A DNA stretch of 53,115 nucleotides from CAYFQH01 sp964345215 (GCA_964345215.1 CAYFQH010000008.1:1-53115); one strand, 5' to 3'; positions 33,414-42,422 are shown, numbered from the stretch's first letter. Notes: generated by a model not told the origin, from the sequence alone. Numbers and translations: made by a program.

Positions 33414-34428
33414 TAGCTGCGCCTCCTTGCTGCTTATCCATTACATAATGGCAGGCTACCCAATGCTCTGTTCCCGCAGGGGTATGAGCCTTTTGAAGCA
33501 CCGGCCGCAGGGTTTTGCATTTTTTCATCCTAAAGGGGCAGCGGTCGTAAAACTTACAGCCGGTCCGCTCCTTTTCATTTCGGGCCTCCCCCTGTAAAAT
33601 AGGGGCTTGGCCCCCCTCATCCCGCAAATGGGGGTTAGGCACCGGGGCCGCATTACACAGGGCCTGGGTGTAGGGATGCAAAGTATAGGTAAACAGTTCC
33701 TTTGTAGGGGCCAGTTCAATAATTTCGCCCAGGTACATTACCGCCACCCGGTCGCTTACATAGCTAATGGCTCCCAAGCCATGGGCAATAAACAGGTAGG
33801 TCAGCTGTTTTTCTTTTTGAATGTCTTTTAAAAGGTTTAAAATTTGGGCCTGAATGGATACGTCCAAGGCCGATACGGGCTCATCGCAAATTATCACCCT
33901 GGGGTTTAAAGACAGCGCCTGGGCGATACAAATGCGCTGGCGCTGGCCCCCAGAAAATTCGTGTGGGTAGCGGTCAATAGACTTTTTAGACAGCCCCACC
34001 TGATCCATCAGGGTATAAATTTGCTTATCCACCTGGTTTTTAGGAACAATACGGTGGTACAAAAGGGGCGTGCGCAAAATATTGCCCACGGTTTTGCGTG
34101 GGTTCAAGGCCGAGTAAGGGTCTTGGAAGATCATCTGAATTTCAGTTCGGATTTCTTTTTTAGCCTTCTTCTTCATCTCAAAAAAAGGCTGGTTTTGGTA
34201 GAAAACTTTGCCGGCCGTAGGGGTTTCAAGGCCTACAATCATCCTGCCCAGGGTCGATTTTCCACAGCCCGATTCCCCTACCAAACCCAGGGTTTCCCCT
34301 TGGTAAATGTCTAAATTCACCTGGTCTACGGCCAGAACCGTATTTTTAGGGTTTTTAAATTTTTTTTCAAGATTTTCTACCCTAATCAGTCCTTGGGGCT
34401 GGGTTGCTTTAATTTGTGCTTCACTCAC
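33406..34428 (-). CDS. oppF: Oligopeptide ABC transporter ATPase, OppF type
   Basis: 340-aa ATPase. Walker A GESGCGKSTLGRMI, Q-loop MIFQDPYSALNPRKTV, signature FSGGQRQRICIAQAL, Walker B VIICDEPVSALDVS. The C-terminal oligopeptide-transporter extension carries a Cys cluster (CKFYDRCPFRMKKC plus a later Cys), which binds a [4Fe-4S] cluster in some relatives. Overlaps both neighbours by 8 bp. Confidence 0.93.
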   Translation of the reverse strand: MSEAQIKATQPQGLIRVENLEKKFKNPKNTVLAVDQVNLDIYQGETLGLVGESGCGKSTLGRMIVGLETPTAGKVFYQNQPFFEMKKKAKKEIRTEIQMIFQDPYSALNPRKTVGNILRTPLLYHRIVPKNQVDKQIYTLMDQVGLSKKSIDRYPHEFSGGQRQRICIAQALSLNPRVIICDEPVSALDVSIQAQILNLLKDIQKEKQLTYLFIAHGLGAISYVSDRVAVMYLGEIIELAPTKELFTYTLHPYTQALCNAAPVPNPHLRDEGGQAPILQGEARNEKERTGCKFYDRCPFRMKKCKTLRPVLQKAHTPAGTEHWVACHYVMDKQQGGAAIV

Positions 34429-35410
34429 CGCTGATCACCTGCTTTTCTTCGGCCATTTTCCAGCAGCGTATTTGCTGCTGGCCCCCAATGTTCACAAGGG
34501 TTTGGGGTTGGCGGCACTTCTCTTCGCTGTAAGGGCAGCGGTCAAAAAAACGGCAGCCTTCTACCTGATCGTAGTTTTCCGGCACGGTACCCTTGATCAC
34601 TTTCAAGCGCTCTTGCCCAAAGGTGCCTGTTTCCGGCACCGAAAGGAAGAGGCCTTGGGTATAGGGGTGGGCAGGGCGGTCAAATATTTCCCACACACTG
34701 CCTTTTTCTACAATCTGCCCGGCATACATTACAATCACCCGATCTGCCAGTTCAGCCACCACCCCAATGTCGTGGGTGATGAGCATGAGGGCCAGCTGGC
34801 TGTTTTTTTGAATGGTTTTAAGCAGCTGAATAATTTGCGCCTGAATGGTTACGTCAAGGGCGGTTGTCGGCTCATCGGCAATGAGCAGTTTGGGGTCGCA
34901 GCTAAGGGCCATAGCAATCATCACCCGCTGGCGCATCCCCCCCGAAAGGGTGTGGGGATAGCGCTTGAGCATCCCCTCCGGGTCTGGCAGCCCCACTTTT
35001 TCAAGCAAGTCCCTGGCCCGTTCCCTGGCTTCTTTTTTTGGCATATGCAAATGAACCTCAATGGCTTCTGTTAGCTGCTTGCCAACAGAAAGCACCGGGT
35101 TCAAAGCCGTTAAGGCATCTTGAAAGATCATGGTCAGGCTGTTGCCCCTGATTTGATCCATCTGTTTTTCTTTTAACGTTAAAAGGGGTTTCCCCTCAAA
35201 GAGAACCTCCCCCCGGGTAACCTTACCGCTTGGGGGCAACAGGTCCATAATAGAAAGAGCCGTAAGGCTCTTTCCACATCCCGATTCACCCACAATGCAT
35301 ACAATTTCGCCACTGTTTACATGAAAAGAGACATCCTTTAGCTTTTCGACCAGCTTTCCGCTTTCTCGAAAGGCCGTATGTATATTTTTAACTTCAAGTA
35401 AGTGTTTCAA
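34421..35410 (-). CDS. oppD: Oligopeptide ABC transporter ATPase, OppD type
   Basis: 329-aa ATPase, partner of OppF. Walker A GESGCGKSLTALSIMD, Q-loop MIFQDALTALNPVLSV, signature LSGGMRQRVMIAMAL, Walker B LLIADEPTTALDVT, C-terminal Cys cluster (CRFFDRCPYSEEKC). It starts 26 bp after the binding-protein gene. Confidence 0.93.
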   Translation of the reverse strand: MKHLLEVKNIHTAFRESGKLVEKLKDVSFHVNSGEIVCIVGESGCGKSLTALSIMDLLPPSGKVTRGEVLFEGKPLLTLKEKQMDQIRGNSLTMIFQDALTALNPVLSVGKQLTEAIEVHLHMPKKEARERARDLLEKVGLPDPEGMLKRYPHTLSGGMRQRVMIAMALSCDPKLLIADEPTTALDVTIQAQIIQLLKTIQKNSQLALMLITHDIGVVAELADRVIVMYAGQIVEKGSVWEIFDRPAHPYTQGLFLSVPETGTFGQERLKVIKGTVPENYDQVEGCRFFDRCPYSEEKCRQPQTLVNIGGQQQIRCWKMAEEKQVISGE

Positions 35411-35436
35411 CCTTTAACCTCGCTTTTAGACGGGGC

Positions 35437-37020
35437 TTACTCCACGTCCCATTTTTCCACATTGATGAAGGCCCCATAAGCCCTGGGCTCTACGTTAACC
35501 AACCGGTTATTAGCCGCCCCCAGAACCCTGGTTACATAAACCGAGATGAGGGGTGCTTCTGTTTGCATAATATCATCTATTTTGCGGTAAATTTCTTTTA
35601 ATTCCTGGGTATCGCCGGTTGTTTGAGTTTGGGCAAGCAGCTCATCCACCTGGGGGTTTACATAAGCGCTGTTATTGCCGCTGCCTGCAAGCCAGGCAAT
35701 GTCAATATAATAATCAATCGGAGCAATGGTGTACTGAACAGCATACATCTGGTAACTGCCGCTTCCTGCAGCCGTCATCAGCGAGTGGAAGTCAATACTT
35801 TTCACCTGTACTTTTACGCCGATTTCGGCTAAATTGGCCACAATAACATCGGCTGCTTTGGCAAAGGTGGCATCCCCCGAGTTAATGAGCAGCTCCAGGG
35901 TTTGATTGCTGTCCCATCCGGCTTCGGCCAAAAGTTCCCTGGCCTTTTGGGGATTATATTCAAGGGGCTGTAAGGTTTCGTCGTAATAAGGGCTGTAGGA
36001 GGTGATGAACCCGTCAATCACGGCCCCTTTTCCCCCCAAGAGCCCTTCTAAAATCAGCGGCCGGTTAATACCATACAAAATAGCCTGGCGCACCCTTGCA
36101 TCGGGCACCGCACTTTGATGAATAAAAAGCAATTGGTTGGTAATGGGCTCTTCCAGCAAACTGCGCACATGGGCAATGTTTTCTACAAAGGCATAGTCTT
36201 CTACGGGAATAATGCCCATGGTAGGCAGGGTTAAATCAATTTCACCCGATTCAAGGCCTGCATACAGCTGGCTGCCCTGAACAATTTTAAAGTTCAGCCG
36301 GTCAATGTTGGGCTTGCCTTTAAAGTAGTTTTCATTTGCCTTGTATTCAATATAGTGATCCTTATCTACATTCACCAGGGTGTAGGGGCCGCTGACCACG
36401 GTAGGTTTATTAAAAAACTCGTGGGTGGAAAGCTCCGATGGGGGCACATCTTTTAAAATATGTTCAGGCAGGGTAAATAAATACCTTGCAAAGGCATTTT
36501 GGAAGGTGGGCAGGGCCATGGGGGCCTTTGAAATAAAGTTGACCGTGTGATCATCTACCTTTATAACCCCTTCCAGCTGTGTTGCCCCTTCGGGGGAAAA
36601 GCCACTTTCGTCAAAACCCACCAAGGAGGCATAGCCGAAAATGCCGCTGGAGCCTGTTTCTCTGTTGGTTAGGCGCAGCACGGTAAACAATAAGTCGTCT
36701 GCAGTAATGGGCTGCCCGTCAGACCAGCGGGCACTGGGGTTTAATCTAACGGTAAAGGTTCGTTGGTCCTTTGTTGTTACTTCATCGGCTAACATGCCGT
36801 GAAAGGCCATGTCTTCTCCCAGTTCCACCAGAGGCAAAAACAAAAGGCCGGTAGCGTACTTGTTCAGCTCTCCCCCATCTTGCAAAAGGGGGCTTAAGGT
36901 ACCTAGGGAGTCGGTTACGCCGATGTTGACAATTTTTTCTTCCTGGGCTTTGGCCGTAATAGATTGGACGCTGGTTACAATCAATAGCAGGGCAATAAAT
37001 ATGCTAAAAAACTTTTTCAT
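35437..37020 (-). CDS. oppA: Oligopeptide/dipeptide ABC transporter solute-binding protein, OppA type
   Basis: 527-aa family-5 binding protein, first gene of oppADFBC. Signal peptide MKKFFSIFIALLLIVTS with cleavage near AKA-QEE; no lipobox cysteine is evident. Family regions LNPSARWSDGQPITADDLLF and RQAILYGINRPLIL are present. The ATG at 37020 is preferred over one six bases upstream because AGAAGG is then 6 nt away. The peptide preference cannot be read from sequence. Tandem 18-bp repeats and a 15-bp dyad lie upstream. Confidence 0.9.
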   Translation of the reverse strand: MKKFFSIFIALLLIVTSVQSITAKAQEEKIVNIGVTDSLGTLSPLLQDGGELNKYATGLLFLPLVELGEDMAFHGMLADEVTTKDQRTFTVRLNPSARWSDGQPITADDLLFTVLRLTNRETGSSGIFGYASLVGFDESGFSPEGATQLEGVIKVDDHTVNFISKAPMALPTFQNAFARYLFTLPEHILKDVPPSELSTHEFFNKPTVVSGPYTLVNVDKDHYIEYKANENYFKGKPNIDRLNFKIVQGSQLYAGLESGEIDLTLPTMGIIPVEDYAFVENIAHVRSLLEEPITNQLLFIHQSAVPDARVRQAILYGINRPLILEGLLGGKGAVIDGFITSYSPYYDETLQPLEYNPQKARELLAEAGWDSNQTLELLINSGDATFAKAADVIVANLAEIGVKVQVKSIDFHSLMTAAGSGSYQMYAVQYTIAPIDYYIDIAWLAGSGNNSAYVNPQVDELLAQTQTTGDTQELKEIYRKIDDIMQTEAPLISVYVTRVLGAANNRLVNVEPRAYGAFINVEKWDVE

Positions 37021-37041
37021 GGTCATCCTTCTTTCTTTATA

Positions 37042-37077
37042 TAGTGCTCACTTTTACTTTAGTGCTGACTTTCACCT
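37042..37077. repeat. Two tandem 18-bp repeats upstream of oppA
   Basis: TAGTGCTCACTTTTACTT (37042-37059) is directly followed by TAGTGCTGACTTTCACCT (37060-37077), 15 of 18 bases identical. In the oppA leader or promoter, so possibly a double operator. Confidence 0.6.
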
Positions 37078-37103
37078 CGGAAAGAGATTTTTGATAAAAC
37101 ACT

Positions 37104-37118
37104 ACATATAGTATATGT
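37104..37118. promoter_or_regulatory. 15-bp perfect dyad upstream of oppA
   Basis: ACATATAGTATATGT, 7-bp arms around a central G, 85 bp before the oppA ATG. It may be an operator, or an accident of AT-rich sequence. Confidence 0.35.
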
Positions 37119-37379
37119 CCACTTTCTGTGGGTTCTAACCTTGGTTTGCCTGTAAAACGGCTTTATGCTATCTTTATTATACTGGCTTTCGTATTCTTTT
37201 ACCACCTTGTTTTTTTAGTGTACAGATTGTTTTTAAAGGCCTTTGCATCCTGGAGCCTTTGAATGCGCTGGTATTTTAATCACCTGGTTTTCGCCTTGGC
37301 CCCAGGCCCTCATAAAAGCCCTTCACTCCTTGGTTTTTATAGCTACATTCTTTTTGAACCCTGGTCCTTTTTATATAAA

Positions 37380-37660
37380 TCAGGCTCATTTATTATACCA
37401 TATTTTGAAAGGAATGAATATTTGAAAAATATTTATTCACCATTTTCTTTTTATTGCATATTTATTCATAATATCTTTAAAAAATTGTGGTTCACTTCCT
37501 CCTCCCCCACTACAAATTGTGGAAAACTTTATCGGAATATAACCGTATATACACACCTCCGAAAAGATGTTCCTATTGAAAACCCCTGTTTTTTTTGCTA
37601 TCATACAATTGCTCAGTGGAAAAGCTTGCTGACGGCAAAAGTTTTCCACAATTTTTTTGC
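37380..37660. other. Candidate chromosomal origin: AT-rich segment and DnaA boxes next to dnaA
   Basis: A very AT-rich stretch at about 37380-37495 (TATTTGAAAAATATTTATTC and similar) lies beside two exact inverted 17-bp copies of AAATTGTGGAAAACTTT (about 37515-37531, and its complement at 37640-37656), each holding a TTTTCCACA DnaA box. Weaker boxes include TTATTCACC near 37433 and AGTGGAAAA near 37615. Arrangement resembles a Firmicute oriC or at least the autoregulatory region of dnaA. The rest of the 697-bp spacer (37021-37717) shows only the opp control region. Confidence 0.6.
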
Positions 37661-37717
37661 CTGTATACCCATACATAACAGGCTGCCTTTTAACAAGTAA
37701 TAAATGGGGAGTATAAG

Positions 37718-39049
37718 ATGAACGTAACGGAGCTTTGGGATAAAACATGTAAAATACTGCGGGAAGAGATGAACGAAGTTTCCTTCCGCACTTGGATTAC
37801 CGGTTCGCTCAAACCGGTCGCCCTGGTGGAGAACTGTTTTTTTGTTGAGGTTGTAACCGACTACATGAAACAGATGATTACCACCCGCTATCATAGTTTA
37901 ATCACCAATGCCCTTTTAACCGCCGCCGGGCATCCCGTTTCCCTTGAAATGCTCTCTCCTGATGAGGTAAAGGCCCGTAAACAGCGGGAAAACAGCCCTG
38001 CCGCCAACGAAAAAGATCAGATTCATTTAAACCCCAACTACACCTTTGACAGTTTTGTGGTTGGCAACGGCAACCGTTTTGCCCACGCCGCTTCCCTGGC
38101 CGTAGCCGAGGCCCCTTCTGAAGCGTATAACCCTCTGTTTATCTACGGTGGGGTTGGCCTTGGCAAGACCCACTTAATGCATGCCATTGGCCATTACGTC
38201 CAGCAGCAGTACCCCCATTTAAAACTGATGTACATTACCAGTGAAAATTTTACGAACGAACTGATTACCGCCATTCAAACAAATAAAAACGTAGAGTTTC
38301 GTAACCGCTTTAGAAATGTAGATATTTTAATGGTGGACGACATTCAGTTCATCGCCGGCAGGGATTCAACCCAGGAAGAGTTTTTCCATACTTTTAACGC
38401 CCTGCATACCAGCGGCAAGCAAATTATTTTAACCAGCGACAAGCCCCCAAAGGACATTGCCCGTTTAGAAGAGCGGCTGTGCAGCCGTTTTGAATGGGGC
38501 CTCATTGCCGATATTCAGCGGCCGGATATTGAAACCCGTATTGCCATTTTGCGCAAAAAGTCCCAGCGGGATCACGTTGCCGTACCCGATGAGGTGCTGG
38601 AGATGATTGCCCAGCGAATCGACTCCAACATTCGGGAACTGGAAGGCTCCTTAACCCGTTTGGTGGCTTTTTCTACCCTAACGGGCAAAACCATTGACTT
38701 GCCTTTAGCCGAAGAAGCCCTGCGGGAATTGTTTGCCCAGCGTGAAAATAAGCGGGTGACCTGCTCTTTAATTCAAGAAACCGTTGCCTCCTACTATTCC
38801 GTAACCGTTGATGATTTAAAAGGCAACCGCCGCAACCGGGAGGTTACCGTGCCCAGGCAGGTAGCCATGTTCCTTTCAAGGGAAATACTGGGCCTGTCTT
38901 TGCCTAAAATCGGGGAGCAGTTTGGCGGCCGGGATCATACCACCGTCATTCACAGCTGCGATAAAATCACGAATCTCATCAAGGAAAACCCTGGTTTCCT
39001 CTCGCAAATCGACGACATCCGCAAGCAATTAAACAGTGAAAAAGCGTAG
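37718..39049 (+). CDS. dnaA: Chromosomal replication initiator DnaA
   Basis: 443-aa initiator ATPase, full length. Domain I (1-90, LWDKTCKILREEMNEVSFRTW), short linker, AAA+ domain with Walker A GGVGLGKTHLMHAIG and Walker B ILMVDDIQFIAGR, arginine finger region LEERLCSRFEWGL, and domain IV with the signature SLPKIGEQFGGRDHTTVIHS that reads DnaA boxes. RBS GGGGAG. DnaA boxes lie in the 200 bp upstream. Unusually, dnaN and recF do not follow; the next gene is an M16 homologue after a terminator. Confidence 0.97.
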   Translation: MNVTELWDKTCKILREEMNEVSFRTWITGSLKPVALVENCFFVEVVTDYMKQMITTRYHSLITNALLTAAGHPVSLEMLSPDEVKARKQRENSPAANEKDQIHLNPNYTFDSFVVGNGNRFAHAASLAVAEAPSEAYNPLFIYGGVGLGKTHLMHAIGHYVQQQYPHLKLMYITSENFTNELITAIQTNKNVEFRNRFRNVDILMVDDIQFIAGRDSTQEEFFHTFNALHTSGKQIILTSDKPPKDIARLEERLCSRFEWGLIADIQRPDIETRIAILRKKSQRDHVAVPDEVLEMIAQRIDSNIRELEGSLTRLVAFSTLTGKTIDLPLAEEALRELFAQRENKRVTCSLIQETVASYYSVTVDDLKGNRRNREVTVPRQVAMFLSREILGLSLPKIGEQFGGRDHTTVIHSCDKITNLIKENPGFLSQIDDIRKQLNSEKA

Positions 39050-39106
39050 CTTACAATATGATGAAAGTCAGCCCCTATTTTAAAGTAATCAAAAGCATGT
39101 ATAGCG

Positions 39107-39136
39107 AAAACCTATCCCCTTTGATAGGTTTTTTTG
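39107..39136 (+). terminator. Terminator downstream of dnaA
   Basis: Stem AAAACCTATC (39107-39116) with GATAGGTTTT, 6-nt loop, and a T run. It ends the dnaA transcript after a single gene. Confidence 0.85.
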
Positions 39137-39232
39137 CACAAGGGTTTTGCCTTTTTGTAAACTCTCGGGTTTTTTTAATTTTTTACAAGGTTTTCTTATT
39201 TCGTTATAGAATATAAACGTAAGGAAATACCG

Positions 39233-39345
39233 CACAAAAGAAAGGCCGGCGAAGGGGCAAGGATTTTTTGTGGAAAATAAAAAAAGTACAGGAATCACCC
39301 TGCTGTTCCCAGTATTTTTGATGATGTGTTACGCAAAAAAATTTC
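39233..39345 (+). repeat. Dispersed intergenic repeat family 1, copy 3
   Basis: In the 386-bp spacer between dnaA and the M16-like gene: CACAAAAGAAAGGCCGGCGA, AGGGGCAAGG plus T run, TGTGGAAAAT, ACAGGAATCACCCTGCTGTT, TTTTTGATGATGTGTTACGC, AAAAAA. Same order as copies 1 and 2. It contains a DnaA-box-like TGTGGAAAA. Elsewhere this spacer holds the dnaA terminator and no gene. Confidence 0.65.
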
Positions 39346-39435
39346 TTACTCATGACGCCAACTTGTGTGATATTGACTTTCGTTGTTATATGGTATATGT
39401 TCATACGCCTACTTTTTTAAAAGGGGGATCATTCA

Positions 39436-40722
39436 ATGGCTTCCTATCAAGAACAAGCTCTGGAAAACGGTTTGCAGGTTTTTTCCTACCCGCTGCCCCA
39501 CCTTCACTCCATTGAAGCGGCCCTTTACTTTAAGGCCGGGCCTATTTACGAGGAAGAGGGCAATTTTGGCATCAGCCACCTGCTGCAGCACATGTGCCTG
39601 CGCAATTTAAACGGCATCCCCAAAAAAGAGCTGGTCAGCCGATTGGATGCCATGGGCACGGTTTTGCAAGGCTTTGTTTATCCCGAGGCCATTGTGTTTC
39701 GCATGCGTTTTTCGCCCCGTTTTTTTGACCAGGCCATAGAACTGTTCAGTCATTTTTTCGTTCCCGGCACCTGGACAGGCAGCGAAATTGACGACGAAAA
39801 AGCCATTGTGCTCAGGCAGATTGAAAACGAAGACCCGGATTTTACCTCCACCACCCGGGAGCATTATTGGCGCACGGGCAAAGCGGTGCACCCCCTGCGG
39901 GGCACCCTTGCATCGGTTAAAGGTATTTCTCCCGGCCTTTTGCACCAATTTAAAGAAACGGTGCTCCGCCCTGCCAACGCCTGCTTTGTGTTAACAGGCA
40001 ATTTTTCTAAAGGCATGCTTGCCAGCAGCTACGAAATTTTTTCTCAGTGGGGCAATAAGGGCCCTTCTCTATTTGAACAGGCCCTGCCCTTTAACTTTTG
40101 CTTTAGAGATGAAAAGAGCGATGTTTTTATAGAAAACAGCGAGCATAAGGCTCATGTGCAGCTATCCTTTGATATTAACGACGAATTGATCTTCCCCATC
40201 TGTGTTGATGTCCTCAATTTAATTGTGGGCCAGGGCCCCGGCTCGGCCCTGTATGTGGCCCTAAGGGATGAACAGGCCTTAACCGACGAGGCGGCCTCCT
40301 ACGTTGAAGAGGTAGGCCAGTTCAGGCGCATGGTGATTGAATTTTCCCTGCCCAACCTCTGCCTGGAAGAAGGCATTCGCGGGGTTTTTCAGGTGCTTTA
40401 TAAGTTAACCCAGCACATCAGCACCCGCAAATTTGCCCGGTCTACCGTTTATTTTGGCGACAACCTGTCTTTTATTACCGATGATGCCCTGGCATTGAAC
40501 GCCCGGTTGGGCTGGGCCTACCTGTCTGAACGGGCGGAGGAATGGGAGCCGGAGATGCGGCTTAAAATGTATGAGGATATTACAAAAGAAGACATGCTGG
40601 AAACGGCCCAAACGGTTTTTAAGCCCAGCAACCTTTGCTGCTATGTTTGCCATAACCCAGCCATTTTGCCAAAAGAGCAGTTGGCCGCCCTTATCAACGA
40701 AGCCCGGCTTTTGCTAAGCTAG
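39436..40722 (+). CDS. M16-family (insulinase-like) protein lacking catalytic glutamates
   Basis: 428-aa protein with the two-half M16 architecture (zinc-protease-like N half, structural C half). The zinc-binding motif HxxEH reads His48-Leu-Leu-Gln51-His52, and the distal zinc-ligand Glu (usually in EKxxVxxEI) reads EKAIVLRQI with Gln128. Both changes (CAG codons) remove the general base and a zinc ligand, so this is very likely a non-catalytic homologue, like the alpha subunit of mitochondrial processing peptidase. No active M16 partner is in the window. No signal peptide. RBS AAGGGGG. First of a plus-strand group with the Cys protein, folA and HAD genes. Confidence 0.8.
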   Translation: MASYQEQALENGLQVFSYPLPHLHSIEAALYFKAGPIYEEEGNFGISHLLQHMCLRNLNGIPKKELVSRLDAMGTVLQGFVYPEAIVFRMRFSPRFFDQAIELFSHFFVPGTWTGSEIDDEKAIVLRQIENEDPDFTSTTREHYWRTGKAVHPLRGTLASVKGISPGLLHQFKETVLRPANACFVLTGNFSKGMLASSYEIFSQWGNKGPSLFEQALPFNFCFRDEKSDVFIENSEHKAHVQLSFDINDELIFPICVDVLNLIVGQGPGSALYVALRDEQALTDEAASYVEEVGQFRRMVIEFSLPNLCLEEGIRGVFQVLYKLTQHISTRKFARSTVYFGDNLSFITDDALALNARLGWAYLSERAEEWEPEMRLKMYEDITKEDMLETAQTVFKPSNLCCYVCHNPAILPKEQLAALINEARLLLS

Positions 40723-40807
40723 GTCCTTCGTTTCATGAAGCTCCCTTCAGGGTATTTACTTTATATAAGGCGACGCCTTTTTAAAACATTTACTTAAAGG
40801 AGTACCC

Positions 40808-41032
40808 ATGGGAAAGGAAAAAATACGTATCTGTAAAAAATGTTCCGGTTTGGATGTAGGCCGGTTAAAGGAAAAATACGGCGACCAGACCGTTTCAAAA
40901 GGCTGTATTGGCAAATGCCTCCACCGCTCCCCCGAGCTGCGGGGCACTTGCTACGGCTATATTAATCACCAGTTTGAAATTACCCTTAACGAAAAGGATT
41001 TTATGACCAAAATTAATGATGCCCTGAAGTAA
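40808..41032 (+). CDS. Small Cys-rich thioredoxin-like protein (DUF1450/YuzB or [2Fe-2S] ferredoxin-like)
   Basis: 74-aa cytoplasmic protein with RICKKCSGLD near the N-terminus and GCIGKCLHRSPELRGTC in the middle, five cysteines in a pattern like the YuzB/DUF1450 or thioredoxin-like [2Fe-2S] families. Possible small electron carrier or metal-binding protein; function unknown. AAAGGAG lies 7 nt before the ATG. It is 85 bp after the M16-like gene. Confidence 0.6.
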   Translation: MGKEKIRICKKCSGLDVGRLKEKYGDQTVSKGCIGKCLHRSPELRGTCYGYINHQFEITLNEKDFMTKINDALK

Positions 41033-41204
41033 AACAACCTTACTTGTTAATGACACAAAAAAAGGCACTTCCCTCTTAATCCCCATGTTGCCCCTTGTAT
41101 ATGGGTTTTTTGACTGGGTGAGAAAAGGCACTGGGTTTTCATCCCCCCTTTCTCCTTTGTCTTTGCTTTTTTAACACACCGTGCCTTGATAAAGGAGGGT
41201 TTTG

Positions 41205-41696
41205 ATGATTGGCCTGATCGTAGCCCACGGCCAAAACCGGGAAATTGGCTTTAAAGGCAACATGCCCTGGCATATTCCACAGGATTTGCGCCGCTTTCAA
41301 AACTTAACCTACGGTCAAAGCGTCATCATGGGCCGAAAAACCCTCGAATCCATTGGCGGCCCCTTGCCCGGGCGGGTCAACTACATCCTCTCTTCCACCA
41401 AAAAATATGAAGGGCCGAATGTAGTAATGGTGCCCTCTGTTGATATTGCCGCCAGGGATGCAGCCCAAAAGGGCCTGAACCTCTACATCGGCGGCGGGGC
41501 TGCCCTGTATGAACAGGCTCTGCCCCTATGCGATTTTTTATACATTACAAAGGTGCACCAAACCTTTGCAGCCGACACCTTTTTTCCCGCCTTCGATGAA
41601 AGCAATTATTTGCTCCTCCTTGAAAGAAGGGTTAAAGCCCCTATCCCCTATACCTTTTATACCTATGGAAAAAAGGTATCGCCTGCAAAGCCCTAA
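41205..41696 (+). CDS. folA: Dihydrofolate reductase
   Basis: 163-aa enzyme reducing dihydrofolate to tetrahydrofolate with NADPH. Motifs: IVAHGQNREIGFKGNMPWHI, IPQDLRRFQ with the catalytic Asp, SVIMGRKTLESIG and YIGGGAALYEQAL for NADPH binding. The ATG at 41205 is used; the TTG directly before it is less likely given AAAGGAGGG spacing. No thymidylate synthase gene adjoins it. The 172-bp spacer before it shows no recognisable folate riboswitch. Confidence 0.95.
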   Translation: MIGLIVAHGQNREIGFKGNMPWHIPQDLRRFQNLTYGQSVIMGRKTLESIGGPLPGRVNYILSSTKKYEGPNVVMVPSVDIAARDAAQKGLNLYIGGGAALYEQALPLCDFLYITKVHQTFAADTFFPAFDESNYLLLLERRVKAPIPYTFYTYGKKVSPAKP

Positions 41697-41710
41697 AGGA
41701 GGCCTTTTTT

Positions 41711-42364
41711 ATGGCTGATACTTGGCTTTTTTTTGATGTGGGCGGAACAATGGCAGATGAAAGCTGGCAGGAGCTGGAAATCATCGAAAAATTGGCTGCC
41801 GCCTTTGGTTGCCAGGGCTTGATGTACACAAAAGAACATATACAAAAGGCTTTAAAAGAAGCCTCCCGTCAATACCTTCCCCCTGTAAAAGGGGCAATTG
41901 GCATGCTTTCAAAAACTAAAGCGCAGTATATGGCAATTTCTTCCCAAATCACATACAACCCAGCTTTGGTTTTTTTATACCCTCAGGTAAAAGCCACTCT
42001 GGCTGCCTTGGGCCGCCGCTACCCCTTAGGTATCATTGCCAATCAGCCCATCCATGGCCAAGAAATGCTTAAAGTCCTGGGTATTCATCATTATTTTTCT
42101 CTTTTTGCCCTGTCTGGAGATATCGGTTTCGCCAAGCCCGACCCCAGACTTTTTTTATATGCCCTTCAAAAATCCGGCTGCTCCCCCCAACAGGCCGTGA
42201 TGATCGGAGACCGGCTGGATAATGATATTTATCCGGCCAACAGGCTAGGCTTTACCACCCTTAGGCTTTTACAGGGCCTGGGCAAAGAACAACTGCCTAA
42301 AAGCCCATTTTATCAGCCAAGGCACACCCTGTCATGTTTTCATGACCTTTTACACTTTTTTTAG
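41711..42364 (+). CDS. HAD-superfamily hydrolase-like protein with atypical motif I
   Basis: 217-aa cytoplasmic protein. Motif I is FFDVGGTMAD, with nucleophile Asp9, but the usual second Asp (+2) is Gly11; motif III/IV appear as IGFAKPDPRLF and MIGDRLDNDIYPANRLG. Without the +2 Asp, phosphomonoesterase activity may be weak or the substrate class different. It follows folA by 14 bp with AAAGGAGG, so it is co-expressed; no link to folate is otherwise visible. Confidence 0.8.
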   Translation: MADTWLFFDVGGTMADESWQELEIIEKLAAAFGCQGLMYTKEHIQKALKEASRQYLPPVKGAIGMLSKTKAQYMAISSQITYNPALVFLYPQVKATLAALGRRYPLGIIANQPIHGQEMLKVLGIHHYFSLFALSGDIGFAKPDPRLFLYALQKSGCSPQQAVMIGDRLDNDIYPANRLGFTTLRLLQGLGKEQLPKSPFYQPRHTLSCFHDLLHFF

Positions 42365-42394
42365 GCCCCTTGGCTAAAAAAATAAAAATTTATA

Positions 42395-42422
42395 TTGCAA
42401 ATTATAAAATAGTGTGTATAAT
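42395..42422 (+). promoter_or_regulatory. Promoter of the lacI-type regulator and sugar operon
   Basis: TTGCAA at 42395-42400 and TATAAT at 42417-42422, 16-bp spacer. Operator 1 starts 8 bp after the -10 box. Confidence 0.65.

Noticed and set aside
37263..37700. 145-codon plus-strand frame upstream of dnaA
   Set aside because: AT-rich origin-like DNA with DnaA boxes, no ribosome binding site, and Phe/Tyr-rich unstructured product.
41033..41204. Folate (THF) riboswitch upstream of folA
   Set aside because: The spacer contains only short direct repeats such as AAAGGCACT; I see no THF-aptamer-like core.
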